In this document: positions 10,445 through 21,032 of the stretch, in pieces | How positions within the stretch are numbered: the stretch's first letter is position 1 | Layout of the letters: the number at the start of each line of letters is the position of its first letter | Assembly: GCA_021292165.1 (NCBI GenBank) | Contig: CM037878.1 | Span: 255,613,921 to 255,677,920 of the forward strand | Source of the DNA: Shinisaurus crocodilurus | Lineage: Eukaryota; Chordata; Lepidosauria; Squamata; Shinisauridae | Length of the DNA: 64,000 bases | Direction of reading: 5' to 3' | Program-made: the position numbers and the translations under genes | Notes under the pieces: model-generated | Seen by the model: only the letters and a program-made list of their open reading frames with translations | Told to the model about the DNA's origin: nothing | Database searches by the model: none

Positions 10445-10705
10445 ACAGATCAGTCCATTTCTTGTATGTGTCACTTTCACAAGTGTACACCCATAAGTCT
10501 GTTCTGTCCCATTTCTACATTAATTTGCGTGCTGGCGTGGGAGGTTTGAAATTCATACCCCAAATTGCATTTTAATATGTATTTTTCCAACATATTTCTC
10601 TCAAAATAGCATTTCTAAATGCACATTTTCTCTCAGCATATGCATTTTTAAACATATTTTGACACATCTTTTAAGCTGAGAACTGTGTTGGAACATTCAG
10701 GCAGT
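10445..10705 (+). repeat. A/T-rich repeat, family G fragment
   Basis: Shares CACCCATAAGTC(T/C)(G/A)TTCTGTCC, TTTCTACATTAAT and GCTGAGAACTGTGTTGGAAC with 8708-9033. Ends not defined. Confidence 0.5.
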
Positions 10706-11696
10706 ACTGGTTCCAAGTTTTTGAGGGCCCTTGAGCAAGCCATACTCAATGCCCCCCCTCCCTTAGTGAGTCTACCTTCTCACCTCCACTGTTGTCTGGG
10801 CCAGAGCAAGAAGCAAGTGAACAAGCAGATTGCAAGGATAAAGAGGAGGAGTAATCCAGGGGACTCTTGTCACTGGGCCACTACTGGGGTGTGGGCCCTT
10901 GGCAGGTGCCCAAGCATGCCTACCCTTGATGCCAGCCCTGCATTCAGGAAGTGCAAATAAGTAAGTTCCAATTCACAATTACTCCAGGAGGTGTGGATCA
11001 GGTCAGTTCAAGGACTGGATTCTCAAGGACTGAAATTCTTCAGACATTCCTACTCAACAGTTTTCAATAGCTTAACAGCTGCAGGGTGCAAAATGGCAGG
11101 GTGCTTCAGTGTTCATGCATATGCATTTCTTCACATGTGCACTAGACTAGAGATGAGATGTCTCCAACCTGGGGAGCAAGCTGATCCCCATAGTATGACA
11201 GTGCTAACAACTCACACTTACAAACATTTAACAATGAATCTCCCAAAGGCAACAAATAATAATACAAAAATAGGGACAGGATAGAAACAGGGATTTACCA
11301 GGGGAGAACCCAGAAAATGGAGGTTGTCCCTTGGTAAATAGGGAAAGATGGAGTAGATGAGGGCATAAGTCAAATATTCAGCCAAAAGGCAGGTGGGCAG
11401 AATGCTAAGAGCCTTGTTTGAGGAAATGCTATTCATTTGGAAGGGTTGCCAGATGATGCCCTTTAGTTGTCAGAGTTGTTGTTTCAAAAGGTCAGTCTTT
11501 ATTCTCATACAAATACATAGAACATAATGGATGCTCTTCAGATATCACAGGCTCACACACTACCCTTTAGTTTCACCACTAGCAAAAGTGTCCATCATTG
11601 TAATTCGTGTTATGTGTCTACGTGCAGACTGAGGACTTATACAGTCCAGCTCCCCCCCCCCCCAAAAAAAACAACCAAGGTAGCCATATTGGCTGG
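10706..11696. other. Unassigned non-coding DNA
   Basis: No gene or complete repeat recognised. A C10/A8 run lies at 11650-11670. The preceding stretch 10086-10444 is likewise without recognisable content. Confidence 0.35.
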
Positions 11697-12112
11697 AAGA
11701 AATATCCAAAATCTATATTAGTGTAATAACTTTTTTTATGCCAACCAAAAGATCACAAAACAATGTGCAAGCTTTCAAGCTCTCCAGCATTCTTCATGTG
11801 ATTTGGAGAATACCGAATTTAGCAATTCAACAGTGGGACCCTACCCTGGAGAAAGAAGATTTTACACCACCTTTGGAACTTTATTCTCTGAGGGTTCATC
11901 CCCTCCAGCTACTAGGTGAAGCTACCCAATTTGGCTAAAATTGACTTTAAAAAAAATCTAGTACAGTATCTAAAATTATCTCCAATTTGGTTAATATATA
12001 AAGACTGCCTAGTTTCTCTCTGTGATCCACTGGTGAAAGAGGCCAGCGTGCTTCATCCAGGATGGAAACATATCTGAGTAACAGCTAGATTTTATATTTC
12101 CAAAATGGGATC

Positions 12113-13033
12113 TGTGGAGGAAGGGGGGCTGGCTGACCCGCCACACCCCCACCCTTTCCTACCCAAAAGGAACCAAGACCCCCAGAGATCTCAAGATACC
12201 AGATTGCCAGCCTCAGCTGTCTGCAATCCTACTTGAATCTCTGTTCAGGGACTTGCCTTTCTGACTGCACTGTAACCTGGATTTAGTTACTGAAGCCACA
12301 GAGCAACTACAAAACCCATGTGGGGTAAAACCAAGAAAGGTTTATTCTGGTAGCACTTTACAACAAAAGGTGGGAAATGAGAGAAGCACAAAATAGAGAG
12401 ACACTTTAGTACACAGTAAAGCTGCAAAATAACAAAACCTGATTCTTAATATCTCTCAGGCACACAACTCTGTTACCTGAGGGTCAGTTCTCTTCCAGGG
12501 TTAGATCCAGCACAGCCTTGCTGCCTGATGGAGATTACCACATCTACCTGAAGGTCCGAGATGGGTAGCCTCCAACGAGGCTTGCCTTTACCAGAGCCCT
12601 CATTCAGCTAATTTCACCAGGAGCTGCCTGGGGTTGGATCCTGAGGCCCCCCCCTAAGGCTTGAGCCTCTCCTTGGCACGCCGCCATTGCTCCAACAGCC
12701 AGGCAGCCACGCGATGACCAAAGACAAAGACTAAAACTCACACGTTGGGAAATATAGCTCTTTTTTCCCCCCTCCCCTCCTCCTTCCTGTAGCTTTGCTG
12801 CTTTCAGCCAATCATGATGCACTTCACCTGGCCAGGCAGGGAAGGGAGACTCATGAGTCACTGGGCTTGAACTACATTTACATTTGAAAGCCGTAAACCG
12901 GACTTTCAGGACTTCTAGGCGCCATCGCCTCCTCCCAGCCTTTAGCCAGTTCACACATGAGGGTGTGTGCGCATGTGTGTGTGTGTGTGTGTGTGTGTGC
13001 ATGCAGGAACCCCCAAAGGCTCTTTTCTTCACA
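12113..13033 (-). mobile_element. Solo LTR of a retrovirus-like element
   Basis: Begins TGTGGAGGAAGG and ends CTTTTCTTCACA (TG..CA termini) and is flanked on both sides by GGATC (12108-12112 and 13034-13038), a 5-bp target-site duplication. On the minus strand a polyadenylation signal AATAAA (12341-12346) lies about 228 nt before the 3' end, and a weak TATA-like sequence lies near 12752-12758, so the LTR reads leftward. No internal coding region is present; recombination between two LTRs normally leaves such a solo copy. The retrovirus class cannot be told from this. Confidence 0.65.
12962..13003 (+). repeat. (GT)n microsatellite
   Basis: GT units with one GCGCAT interruption, inside the solo LTR. 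Confidence 0.95.
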
Positions 13034-13389
13034 GGATCCAACATTTTTTCCCCTTTCTGGTTCCCAGAAACCCTATGGGCAGTTTAAGACCCAATCTGTA
13101 GCCATCACATTACCTGCAGAGCCTAAGCTGAATGTCTGCAGGCCTCTCCACCCCCACTTCATCACTCCATCTTGGGACTCTGAACATGTAGACACTGTGA
13201 TTCACCACCATCAAGTTACAAGTTTACTCTCACCCCCCACCTGCTTTTTCTAACATCTTGCCTGATTAAGAGTTCTGGAGATCTTGAAAGCTTGCACAAT
13301 TTTTTTGTGTGTGATCTTTTGGTTGGCCTAATGAAGTTATTATACTATATGGATTTTGTAAAGATATACTGCGGTGAATATTGTGGGTG

Positions 13390-13735
13390 GTATGGAGTGT
13401 GAAATTATGTGCTCTGTGCACTGGGACACATTGCACTGGCCTGCAGGAACCTTGACAATGAGGGTCGGGTCATGCACATGGCTCTAGCACGATTTGAGCA
13501 AATTGCATAAGTCGTGTTAAAACCATGTGCTTTCTGGGTGCTGGTTTGGGCAAATTCCATTGGCAGTTTGAAAAAAAATATGCAAATTGCAGTCCATCTT
13601 ATAGAGGGAAGTCCATGAAAAACAACTCGACTCGGCCCACTTCCGATCATCATATTGAAAGCAGGCAGTAAATCCGGCGAGCTTAAATGAGCCGGATATC
13701 CCTGTTTCAGTATATACCTAGGCCTGTAATGCAAA
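13390..13735. repeat. Possible inverted-repeat DNA element
   Basis: Contains blocks GAGCAAATTGCATAA, TGCAAATTGCAGTCCATCTT and CGACTCGGCCCACTTCCG that resemble parts of 29334-29888 (CAATTTGCATAAA, CACAGCCCATCTTAGAGATG). Ends uncertain. Confidence 0.4.
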
Positions 13736-13764
13736 TCCCAATGCAAATCAGTTCTGCACCCCTG

Positions 13765-13870
13765 GTGTAGACCATGCTGATCTAGCTGGACCAATGGCTT
13801 GACTTGACATAGCCAGCTGACATAGGAAGCGGCTTTATGCCAAATGGTACAAGGCAGTTTCCAATGTTCC
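13765..13870 (+). mobile_element. Remnant of SINE A 3' end
   Basis: GATCTAGCTGGACCAATGGC and CAAGGCAGTTTCCAATGTTC resemble the 3' end of SINE A, with a short interruption. Low confidence. Confidence 0.35.
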
Positions 13871-14250
13871 TGGGGTTTCTGTCAATGTAAGTTTCCACAA
13901 ATGCAGCACTGTTATCCATAGAAATAAGTGGCACCCATTGTCTTATATAGAAGGAAGGGAAGGAGGAAGGGAGGGGATTAACAGTGGGTCTGGGTCTCGG
14001 CCTGCTTCCTGTGCCCCGGTGACCCCAGCCATTTAGGCTGCTCCTCTGCACAGCCTCATCCCTCTATCTGCACACTGTGCAACAGAAAGTCGGGAAAATG
14101 GGTGGACTGTTGGGGAAATAACTCCTGTATGGAAAGATGGGATTCTGTCAAATCTGACAGAGGCTTAACAAACTGCCTGCTCTGTAACCTCAAGGATGCT
14201 TGCATTTCCTAGGTAGGAATCTTTGCTAGGCTGGCCAATAGCAGACAAAG

Positions 14251-14291
<41 letters not shown>

Positions 14292-15604
14292 GGGTCCGCT
14301 TGCCAATACTTTGAAGACAGGGAGACAATTGTGAAGAGCTCCTTAAAAAAAGAACAAAAAAATTAAAAACCCAAATCATATATGGCCATTTGATAGCAAC
14401 AGAAAGAACCATCGCTCTTCCATAGGCACAGTAGCAAGACTCAAAGGAAATACCAAACCTGTCAGCACTGCCTTGTTAGAGGGACTTGTGTTCATTCACT
14501 GTCTCAACTTAAGTGGCCTTTGTGGGGGAACCGTGATTCACTGTGTGAATTTCAATGGGATCTTTAAATCTCTGAGATATTTTTCTCTTCTCTGAGCGAG
14601 TTTCCCTGAGCTGGGCGCTTACGATTGACAGCTCTGCAGGTATCATACCAATCTAGCAATTCTTTTTGTGCCAGTTGCTGAAACCACAGACTCATTTCCT
14701 ACATATTGTTCTCTTTCTTTTCTTTTATGTGGAACATTTTTCTTCTTGCTTCTTTCCTCCTTTTTTTTTTGCTGAAGCAAGAGTCTGGATCAGACCCAAA
14801 CCTTGTACAGAAACATTGTTTTTTATCGGCCTCCAAAAGCAGGGTGCATTAAGTACGACATGGTTGGCTTGCAGGCCCTGAGTTACCATGGCAACGAGAT
14901 CAGGCCCAGTTTGGAGAATCAGAAAGGAGGGAAAGAATGGGAAGAGGACTTTGCCTGCATTGAGAGGCTGCATTGCAACTTGAGTACCAAATGGTTCTGG
15001 GATAGCTAGAGGGGCAGGGCACAGGGACCTTATGGGGGTAAAAGTGCCCTGTTATTTAATGGGAGTAGACACCACAGCACCAATAGGAACAGGAAGCCGA
15101 AAGAAGAGGAAACATGTGAGTGATCATTACCCACTGGCTGGCACTGAGTATGGGAAGAGAGTGCATAATGGAGAATTTAAAAAGAGTGGAAAGGTGGCTT
15201 TGAGGGGGTATAGAGCAAAATGAAAACAGAAGGAGATGTGCATTTGTGTTATTGGCCCCTCAGCCCTGAATTATGCAGACAGGCTATTTGATCTCAGTGA
15301 TCACGCCCCTCTTGTAACATCTGAAAAGCAAGTGGGAATGAGCACAATTTGGATTTGGGAATAAGCTTGTGCATCCTCTCTATGCTACATCTTTTGGAAT
15401 ATTACAGCAGAGGCATCGTGTGAGAGATTGTACAGCCTCTTGCTATAACAGCCAAAGCCACTGGAAGATATACAAAAAGAGCTTTGGCAATGATGTCTAT
15501 TTTCTTGCCCCAGGGCTGTCCTTGACCCCAGGATGGGGCACTCTGAGGTGGGGACATGGCTGTCTAGTGAATTAATGTGACATAGAGAATGCAGCTTGAT
15601 GCAG
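13871..15604. other. Unassigned DNA with (GA)n microsatellite
   Basis: A (GA)n run occupies about 14252-14289. No recognisable genes or interspersed repeats otherwise; frames here are short and lack known motifs. Confidence 0.4.
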
Positions 15605-16175
15605 ATAGGCTGTGAAGAGACCCATTATCCATGTCCTGGTAACATCTAGACTTGACTACTGCACTGTATTGTATGTGAAGCTGCCTTTGAAAGCTACTTG
15701 GAAACTTCAGCTGGTTCAAAATATGGGGGCTAGATTATTGGCTGGAACTGGCTGCTCAGAACACATTTCCCTAATACTGAAAGACTCTCACTGGCTTCTA
15801 ATTAGGTGCCAAGAACAATTCATGGTGTTCTTTTGTAATCTTTGTAAACCCAGATATAGCTTTTGAGCTGTGTATCTGAAGGACTGCCTGTTCTGATATG
15901 AGTGTTCCTGCTGTTCAAAATGTGCATCACAGGCCCTGCTTCGGTTGCCACGACCTTAAGAAGTGAGGGGACTAGAGACTGGAGATAGGCCTTTTAAGTG
16001 GTGGCACCCTAGTTTTGGAATAGTCTCTCCAGCAAAATCTAGCTTGCACCTACCTGATTAGCTTTTTGGCACCAACTGAAGACAATTTTATTATCCAGAA
16101 CTTTTAATGGATGATTGTTTTTATTCTTCCTGTAACTCTGTTTTTTTTAAAAATAAATAAATAATTGTTTTGTGA
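15605..16175 (+). mobile_element. L2-like LINE 3' fragment
   Basis: A frame at 15612-15866 contains VTSRLDYCTVLYVKLPLKAT, KLQLVQNMGARLLAGTG and LILKDSHWLLIR, the conserved segment after the reverse transcriptase in L2-like elements. Past a stop the match continues in other frames and ends in an AAATAAATAAATAA tail near 16150. Inactive. Confidence 0.7.
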
Positions 16176-16188
16176 TTTTTAACACTTT

Positions 16189-16460
16189 GGGCAGTATCCA
16201 GTGATGCCCAAGCACCAGTGGAACCCAGCATCGGCACAAAGTGAAGCTAGTGAAACCAGAAGCAAGCTGAAACACTCAAATGGAACTGGTCAGTGGAGCT
16301 CCCAGAGGGAGCTCTGCTGACCTTCCCCACTCTGGAAACAAGAACCAGCTTGTTTCTGATTGCTTTAGGAACTACTAGCTTCCTGTTGCACTGATGGTAG
16401 GTGGGTCCCACTGGCACAACACAATCAGCACAAGTGCAGGGGCTGTGTTGGATACTGCCC
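16189..16460. mobile_element. Inverted-repeat element (GGGCAGTATCC family)
   Basis: 272 bp, starting GGGCAGTATCCA and ending TGGATACTGCCC. The interior is non-coding and has an imperfect inverted pair around GGAGCTCCCAGAGGGAGCTC. Related to 33957-34356 and 1245-1330. No target-site duplication was found. Confidence 0.6.
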
Positions 16461-17031
16461 TTATTCTTTTAATTTAATGTGAATTGTTGATTTTCCATAG
16501 CCACCTTTGAAGCATTTAAATGAATGAAAGAATGCACAGATGTTGGCATTGAAAAGAGGTAAGGGGCTCCCTCTTGAAGAGGTCTGGCTGTTCAACAGTA
16601 TTAACTGCTGACCTGAGGCCATTTGCACACCGCTTGGTGGACAGGAGAGCTGCCTGTGAAATAAGGAAAAGCAAAAGGACATCTCAGACCACCAGTGTGG
16701 GCACAGTCAGCAGGAATACAGCTCGTCAGACTAGATGTGACAAAGAGAATGCTATTGTGTGTTTTTGTTTTTGTTTTTCAAATGTCATGGGATAGGTCTT
16801 CTCGTTCTTTCTCCTTTTGCCAGCAAGGAGAAGTGAGTGGATAACACCAGGAAAGCCCCTGCACATAAGCCAGTCAGGAAAGTGATGGCATTTCCCTAAC
16901 CACTATTTGTGGAATAGTAATTAACCAGCAGGCAATGACAGCTGGCACTTAGCAGACAGAGCTCAAGCAAGCAGGCAAGGAGAAAGTGTTGCCGCAACTG
17001 AACCAAAGGAAGATAACTATGTAAGGGGTTT

Positions 17032-17062
<31 letters not shown>

Positions 17063-17178
17063 CATGTGCATGTGCATGTGCATGTGGTTTGTCTGTGTGA
17101 ACTATCCTAATTTGCACTTCATCACAGACTAACACAGATACCAGGATGCAGTTCTCCTTCTGTTTAGCAATAGCAATA
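16461..17178. other. Unassigned DNA with (GT)n
   Basis: Contains a (GT)n run then (GCATGT)n at about 17034-17086. Nothing else recognised. Confidence 0.4.
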
Positions 17179-17429
17179 CAGTCATGCCTTGGATTGAGAG
17201 CATAATTCGTTCCGGAAACGTGCTTGTAATCCAAAACACTCTTATATCAAAACGAAATCCCCCCAAAAAAAATTTGTGCAGAGATTTTTAATTTAAGCCT
17301 TACTACAGTACTTGTATTGCAAGACGTTGTTTGTATATCAAGTAAAAAAAAATTAAATAAATATTTTAAAATTTGCTTGTCTTGCAAAACCCTCTCAAAC
17401 CAAGTTATTCTCAAACCAAGGTATTACTG
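17179..17429. mobile_element. Mariner-type MITE
   Basis: 251 bp bounded by CAGTCATGCCTTGGATT and ..AAACCAAGGTATTACTG, imperfect terminal inverted repeats, and flanked by TA on both sides (17177-17178 and 17430-17431), the Tc1/mariner target duplication. The inner part has repeated phrases such as TAATTCGTTCCGGAAACG. No transposase. Confidence 0.7.
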
Positions 17430-17547
17430 TATTCTTTTCTAGGCCAATCCCTGCACACACAAAAAAGAGGAAAAAAAGGAGAGCCATTCCTGGACAAAGC
17501 AGCACAAGTGGCTTGGGAAAGGGAGGAATCACTAAAGAGCCCATAGA

Positions 17548-17675
17548 CCTGTAGCCCTCAAGATGTTGTTGAAGTATAATCCTCTTCACTCCTAACCATA
17601 GGTCATGCTGGCTGGTGCTGATGGAAGTTGGATTCCAACAAGATCTAGAGAGTCACAGGTTCTCCATGCCTGGTT
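17548..17675. repeat. Degenerate hAT-like MITE
   Basis: CTGTAGCCCTCAAGATGTTG on the left pairs imperfectly with CCAACAAGATCTAGAGAGTC and ACAGGTTCTCCATGCCTG on the right. The left terminus is damaged and no target duplication is visible. Confidence 0.5.
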
Positions 17676-18182
17676 AAAGGGGATTTTTGAACTCGAGGCA
17701 GGCACCAATCATTTGCAGAAGTATGCAAATCCAAGTAGGGAACACCTCCCTGCCCTTTACTGCCAGTTTAGGTGCAAACAACTACTCAAAATTGGGACTG
17801 CTTGGCAACATCATGTGAGAAGTCTATCAATGGGAGAAGTTATATATGTGCAAGTGAGTGACCAAGAGTATTTTCTGCACCAACTCAACTCAAGGCAGTG
17901 CTTTGGCAAATAGTTCCCTGCTCTGATCTTTGTATTTAGCTCCCCGCAGGATTACAAAAGTAACCCTGGTTGAATCAGTGCCATAAAAGTAATCCCTGGT
18001 AATACCCCCACACACACATTGTGATATTCAAAAATAGAGAACCATAACACCATTCTACTATTTGCCGCTTCTTTTTCTTTCTTTTTTCTTTTGCATTGCA
18101 GTAGCATGCAGTTGTCTTCATCAGAATTGTAGCTCCCATTATCCTATATACTCCATTAATATTTAGTCAAGAGGCTTCTTCC
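17676..18182. other. Unassigned non-coding DNA
   Basis: No recognisable gene or repeat. Confidence 0.35.
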
Positions 18183-18190
18183 TTTTAGAG

Positions 18191-18325
18191 CAGTGTTCTC
18201 CAACCTTGGGTCCCCAGATGTTTTTGGCCTACAACTCCCAGCATGCCCCAGCCAGCATAGCTGGCTGGGGCATGCTGGGCGTTGTAGGCCAAAAACATCT
18301 GGGGGCCCAAGGTTGGAGAACACTG
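18191..18325. mobile_element. Palindromic hAT-like MITE, family 1
   Basis: 135 bp from CAGTGTTCTCCAACCTTGGG to its inverse ..GGAGAACACTG. Flanked by identical TTTTAGAG at 18183-18190 and 18326-18333, a perfect 8-bp duplication. The arms pair almost throughout around a centre near AGCCAGCATAGCTGGCT. Non-coding; needs a hAT transposase from elsewhere. Confidence 0.9.
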
Positions 18326-18739
18326 TTTTAGAGCTTAAGACTGATGGACCAAAATGACCAGAAAGAAGTCAATGATGGGAGAAGATAGCAATGCGAACAC
18401 GTCCTCTCATAAAGTAGCTGCACACATGAAGTTACTAATCATCCCTTCACCGTTTTGAGCCGGTGGTGTTCTTGAAAATGATTCAATTGTCCCAATAGTC
18501 CAGTTCATCTTTACAGATAAAGAAGGGACAAATCCTGATTATTGCTTAGACTTTACTGTGCCTCCCTTTGCCTCTCCATAACATACAGTATGTGTTTCAA
18601 GTGCTCGGTACCTCCCAAGATTTGAGCTGTTAGCTCTTGATATAGTAATATCTCTTCTGGGGAAGGCCTGCATTTTAATAATTTTCTCAGCACCCCTGTG
18701 CATATAAGAGGAGATATATATATTTCCTTCGCAGACAGA

Positions 18740-19500
18740 TCCACCTCTGAACTGTAATTTATTATTTTAGTATCTCAGAAGCTGTTTCTTTGAGAAATAT
18801 ATATGCGGAATTGTATTAAGAGTGCATAGCTTTTATGACTGTGACTGATGATTTGTTTGACTAGATCTCTTATGTATCAGTCTAACTATTTGGTATTTTC
18901 TATGTGATTTATCCTCAAACTGCCTTAATAAAGTTCAGATATTACTTTCACTGAGTAATGGATGTGCTTTTCTCTAAAGTGCTCTTAAACGGTTTCTTTA
19001 ATGAGCAAGAATTTGGTTGCAGAATTTATACTTGGATGCTGCCGATCTGAAAGCTATCAATACAATTCTAAACGGACAAGGCAAAGTAAATTGAAAATAA
19101 TTGAATATTTCTGTACACTGACATAAAATTAGATGGTGTTTGTAAGCACAAAAGTATATTTAATTACTTATGTAGTAATGGAGTAGCATTTACAGTAAGA
19201 TGTATTAAAAAGCACAGCCGCTGGCGCTAATGTTGCAATCCAATTTTAAAGTCATCCATGGTGACAACACATTTTCACCATTATTTTTGCTGCTATACTC
19301 AAAATGGCTGGGTGTTCCTGAGTGCAGTTAATTATTCATTCTTCTTATTATAAATACCCATCATGTGTTCTGTTTCTCTGAGATGCACAGAATACTGCTG
19401 CAAATAGGGCTCCTTTGGGGTCATTCTTTGTAACAACACTGTAACATATGGCACAGTCAAACATCTAGAAAGCTGGTGTATCAAAGTGGCGATTGTGAGG
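18740..19500. other. Candidate conserved non-coding element
   Basis: Repeat-free, A/T-rich but complex DNA with TAATTA-type homeodomain motifs (for example near 19158 and 19328) and no long frames. The block around 19200-19310 (CAGCCGCTGGCGCTAATG onwards) has the look of deeply conserved regulatory DNA. Conservation cannot be tested from one sequence. Confidence 0.35.
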
Positions 19501-19540
19501 AGAGTGAGCTATGATGCAGGAAGTTCCTCTGACAAATCTC

Positions 19541-19738
19541 TAGGGATGTACAGTTTACAAACCATCAGAACTTGACCCATTCACAACCTCAAATATGAAC
19601 GTGAATGGGAGAGCACTTTTCAGAAAAAAATTGCACATTTCCAAACATGCGCTCATGTTTAAAAAATGTGTTGTTGCTTTTTTAAATGTGCACTTTAAAA
19701 TGCACATTTTTCGAAAAATGAATATTACACATTTTCAT
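19541..19738. repeat. A/T-rich interspersed repeat
   Basis: Starts CTAGGGATGTACAGTTTAC and contains alternating TGCACATTT and AAATGTGCA blocks that form inverted pairs. Similar to families D and E. Confidence 0.45.
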
Positions 19739-19739
19739 T

Positions 19740-20640
19740 ATTATTATTTATTTATTTATTTCATTTCATTTCTATACCACCTCATAACCGAAGCACTCTG
19801 GGTGGTTTACAACAATTCATAAAAACAATAATACACATAATAAAATACAGATAACGATAAAAGCATACAATTTCATTACAAAGTTTAAAACCAAATTAAA
19901 AAATCCAGTTTAAGATGGCAATACTGAACAAGTTAATAAACTAAGCCTGCAGCTGACATGACTCCCCCCCCCCATGTGGAGTGTTGAGCTCTTAAATATT
20001 AAATGCTTTGGCATAGAGGGAAGTCTTAACCTGGCTCTGAAAAGATAGTAAAGTTGGTGCCAGGCGGGCCTCAGTGGGGAGTTTATTTCAGAGTGGGGTC
20101 ACCACTGAGAAGGCCCTCCTCCTCATTGTCACCAACTGAGCCTGCATCGGAAGTGGCAGTTGGAGGAGGGACCCAGATGCTGAGTGCAGTGTCTGGGTAG
20201 ACTGCAGTTGGGAGAGGCGTTCCATCAGGTATTGTGGTCCTAAGCCGTGTAGCTTAAAACCAGCACCTTGAATTCAGCTCGGAAGCATATTGGCAGCCAG
20301 TGCAAGCGGGCCAGAACCGGTGTTATATGTTTGGACCTTCTGATCCCAGTGATAAGTCTGGCTGCTGCATTTTGCACAAGCGGCAGCTTCTGAACAGTCT
20401 TCAAGGGCAGCCCCACATAGACTGCATTGTGGTAGTCTAGCTTAGAGATAATCAAAGTGTAGATTATTGAAACCAGGCTATCCCTGTCCAGATAGGGGTG
20501 TAGCTGGGAGAAGGCACTCCTTGCCACTGAGGCCACTTGAGCCTCAAGTGACAAAGATGTCTCCAGGAGCACCCCCAAGCTACGGAACCTTCTCCTTCAA
20601 GGAGAGTACAACCCCATCCAGAATTGGTTGAACACCCTTT
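19740..20640 (-). mobile_element. L2-like LINE 3' part
   Basis: The minus-strand frame 20240-20578 encodes LLETSLSLEAQVASVARSAF, SKLDYHNAVYVGLPLKTVQK and LVQNAAARLITGI followed by LHWLPICFRAEFKVL, typical of the end of L2 ORF2. A later frame (about 20000-20140) continues with RRRAFSVVTP. The 3' UTR runs to a T-rich stretch at 19740. Stops and frame breaks make it inactive. Confidence 0.75.
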
Positions 20641-20679
20641 GGAGGCATTGCCACCCCACTCTGGGTCAGCAGAAAAAGG

Positions 20680-20734
20680 CCTGCTGGGAGTTGTAGGCCA
20701 AAAACATCTGGGGACCCAAGGTTGGAGAACACTG
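20680..20734. repeat. Half copy of MITE family 1
   Basis: Right arm only: CTGCTGGGAGTTGTAGGCC, CATCTGGGGACCCAAGG, TTGGAGAACACTG. The left arm is missing. Confidence 0.7.
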
Positions 20735-20804
20735 AGCTAAGGCAACAGGCTGGCAAGACGGTGAGGGGGCTGGCAGGATGGTAGAGAGGCTGGCAAGACA
20801 GTAA

Positions 20805-21032
20805 ATCAGCCCAGGTTTTCCCACCTTCTTTCCTGTGAGAGTTTCCATATCTGGGTGTTCATGCTACAGTCAATGGGGGAGAGTGTGCACGTTTGAAAAA
20901 AATGCACACAGAAATGTGCACTTTCCCCATTCAACTGGAAAGAAAAATCTATTGCAAACTGAAACAAGAGCAAGGTGAACCGAGCTTTGAAGTGGAATTT
21001 GGAGAATCTTGGCAAGATCCAGCATCCCTGGT
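20805..21032. repeat. A/T-rich interspersed repeat (family E)
   Basis: Contains AAATGCACACAGAAATGTGC and GAGCTTTGAAGTGGAATTTG, then CCAGCATCCCTGG, matching the right part of 47427-47879. Confidence 0.45.

Larger units (their letters stand above)
11701..13362. mobile_element. Large inverted-repeat element containing a solo LTR
   Basis: The left arm (11701-11788) and right arm (13272-13362) are inverted copies of about 90 bp: GCCAACCAAAAGATCACA and GTGCAAGCTTTCAAG on the left match the reverse complement on the right. Without the nested LTR the element would be about 0.74 kb and is non-coding. It looks like a DNA transposon remnant or a fold-back pair of one repeat; the class is undetermined. 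Confidence 0.55.

Noticed and set aside
12604..13253. Frames of about 100-146 codons
   Set aside because: They lie inside the solo LTR and run through its (GT)n repeat; no known domain.
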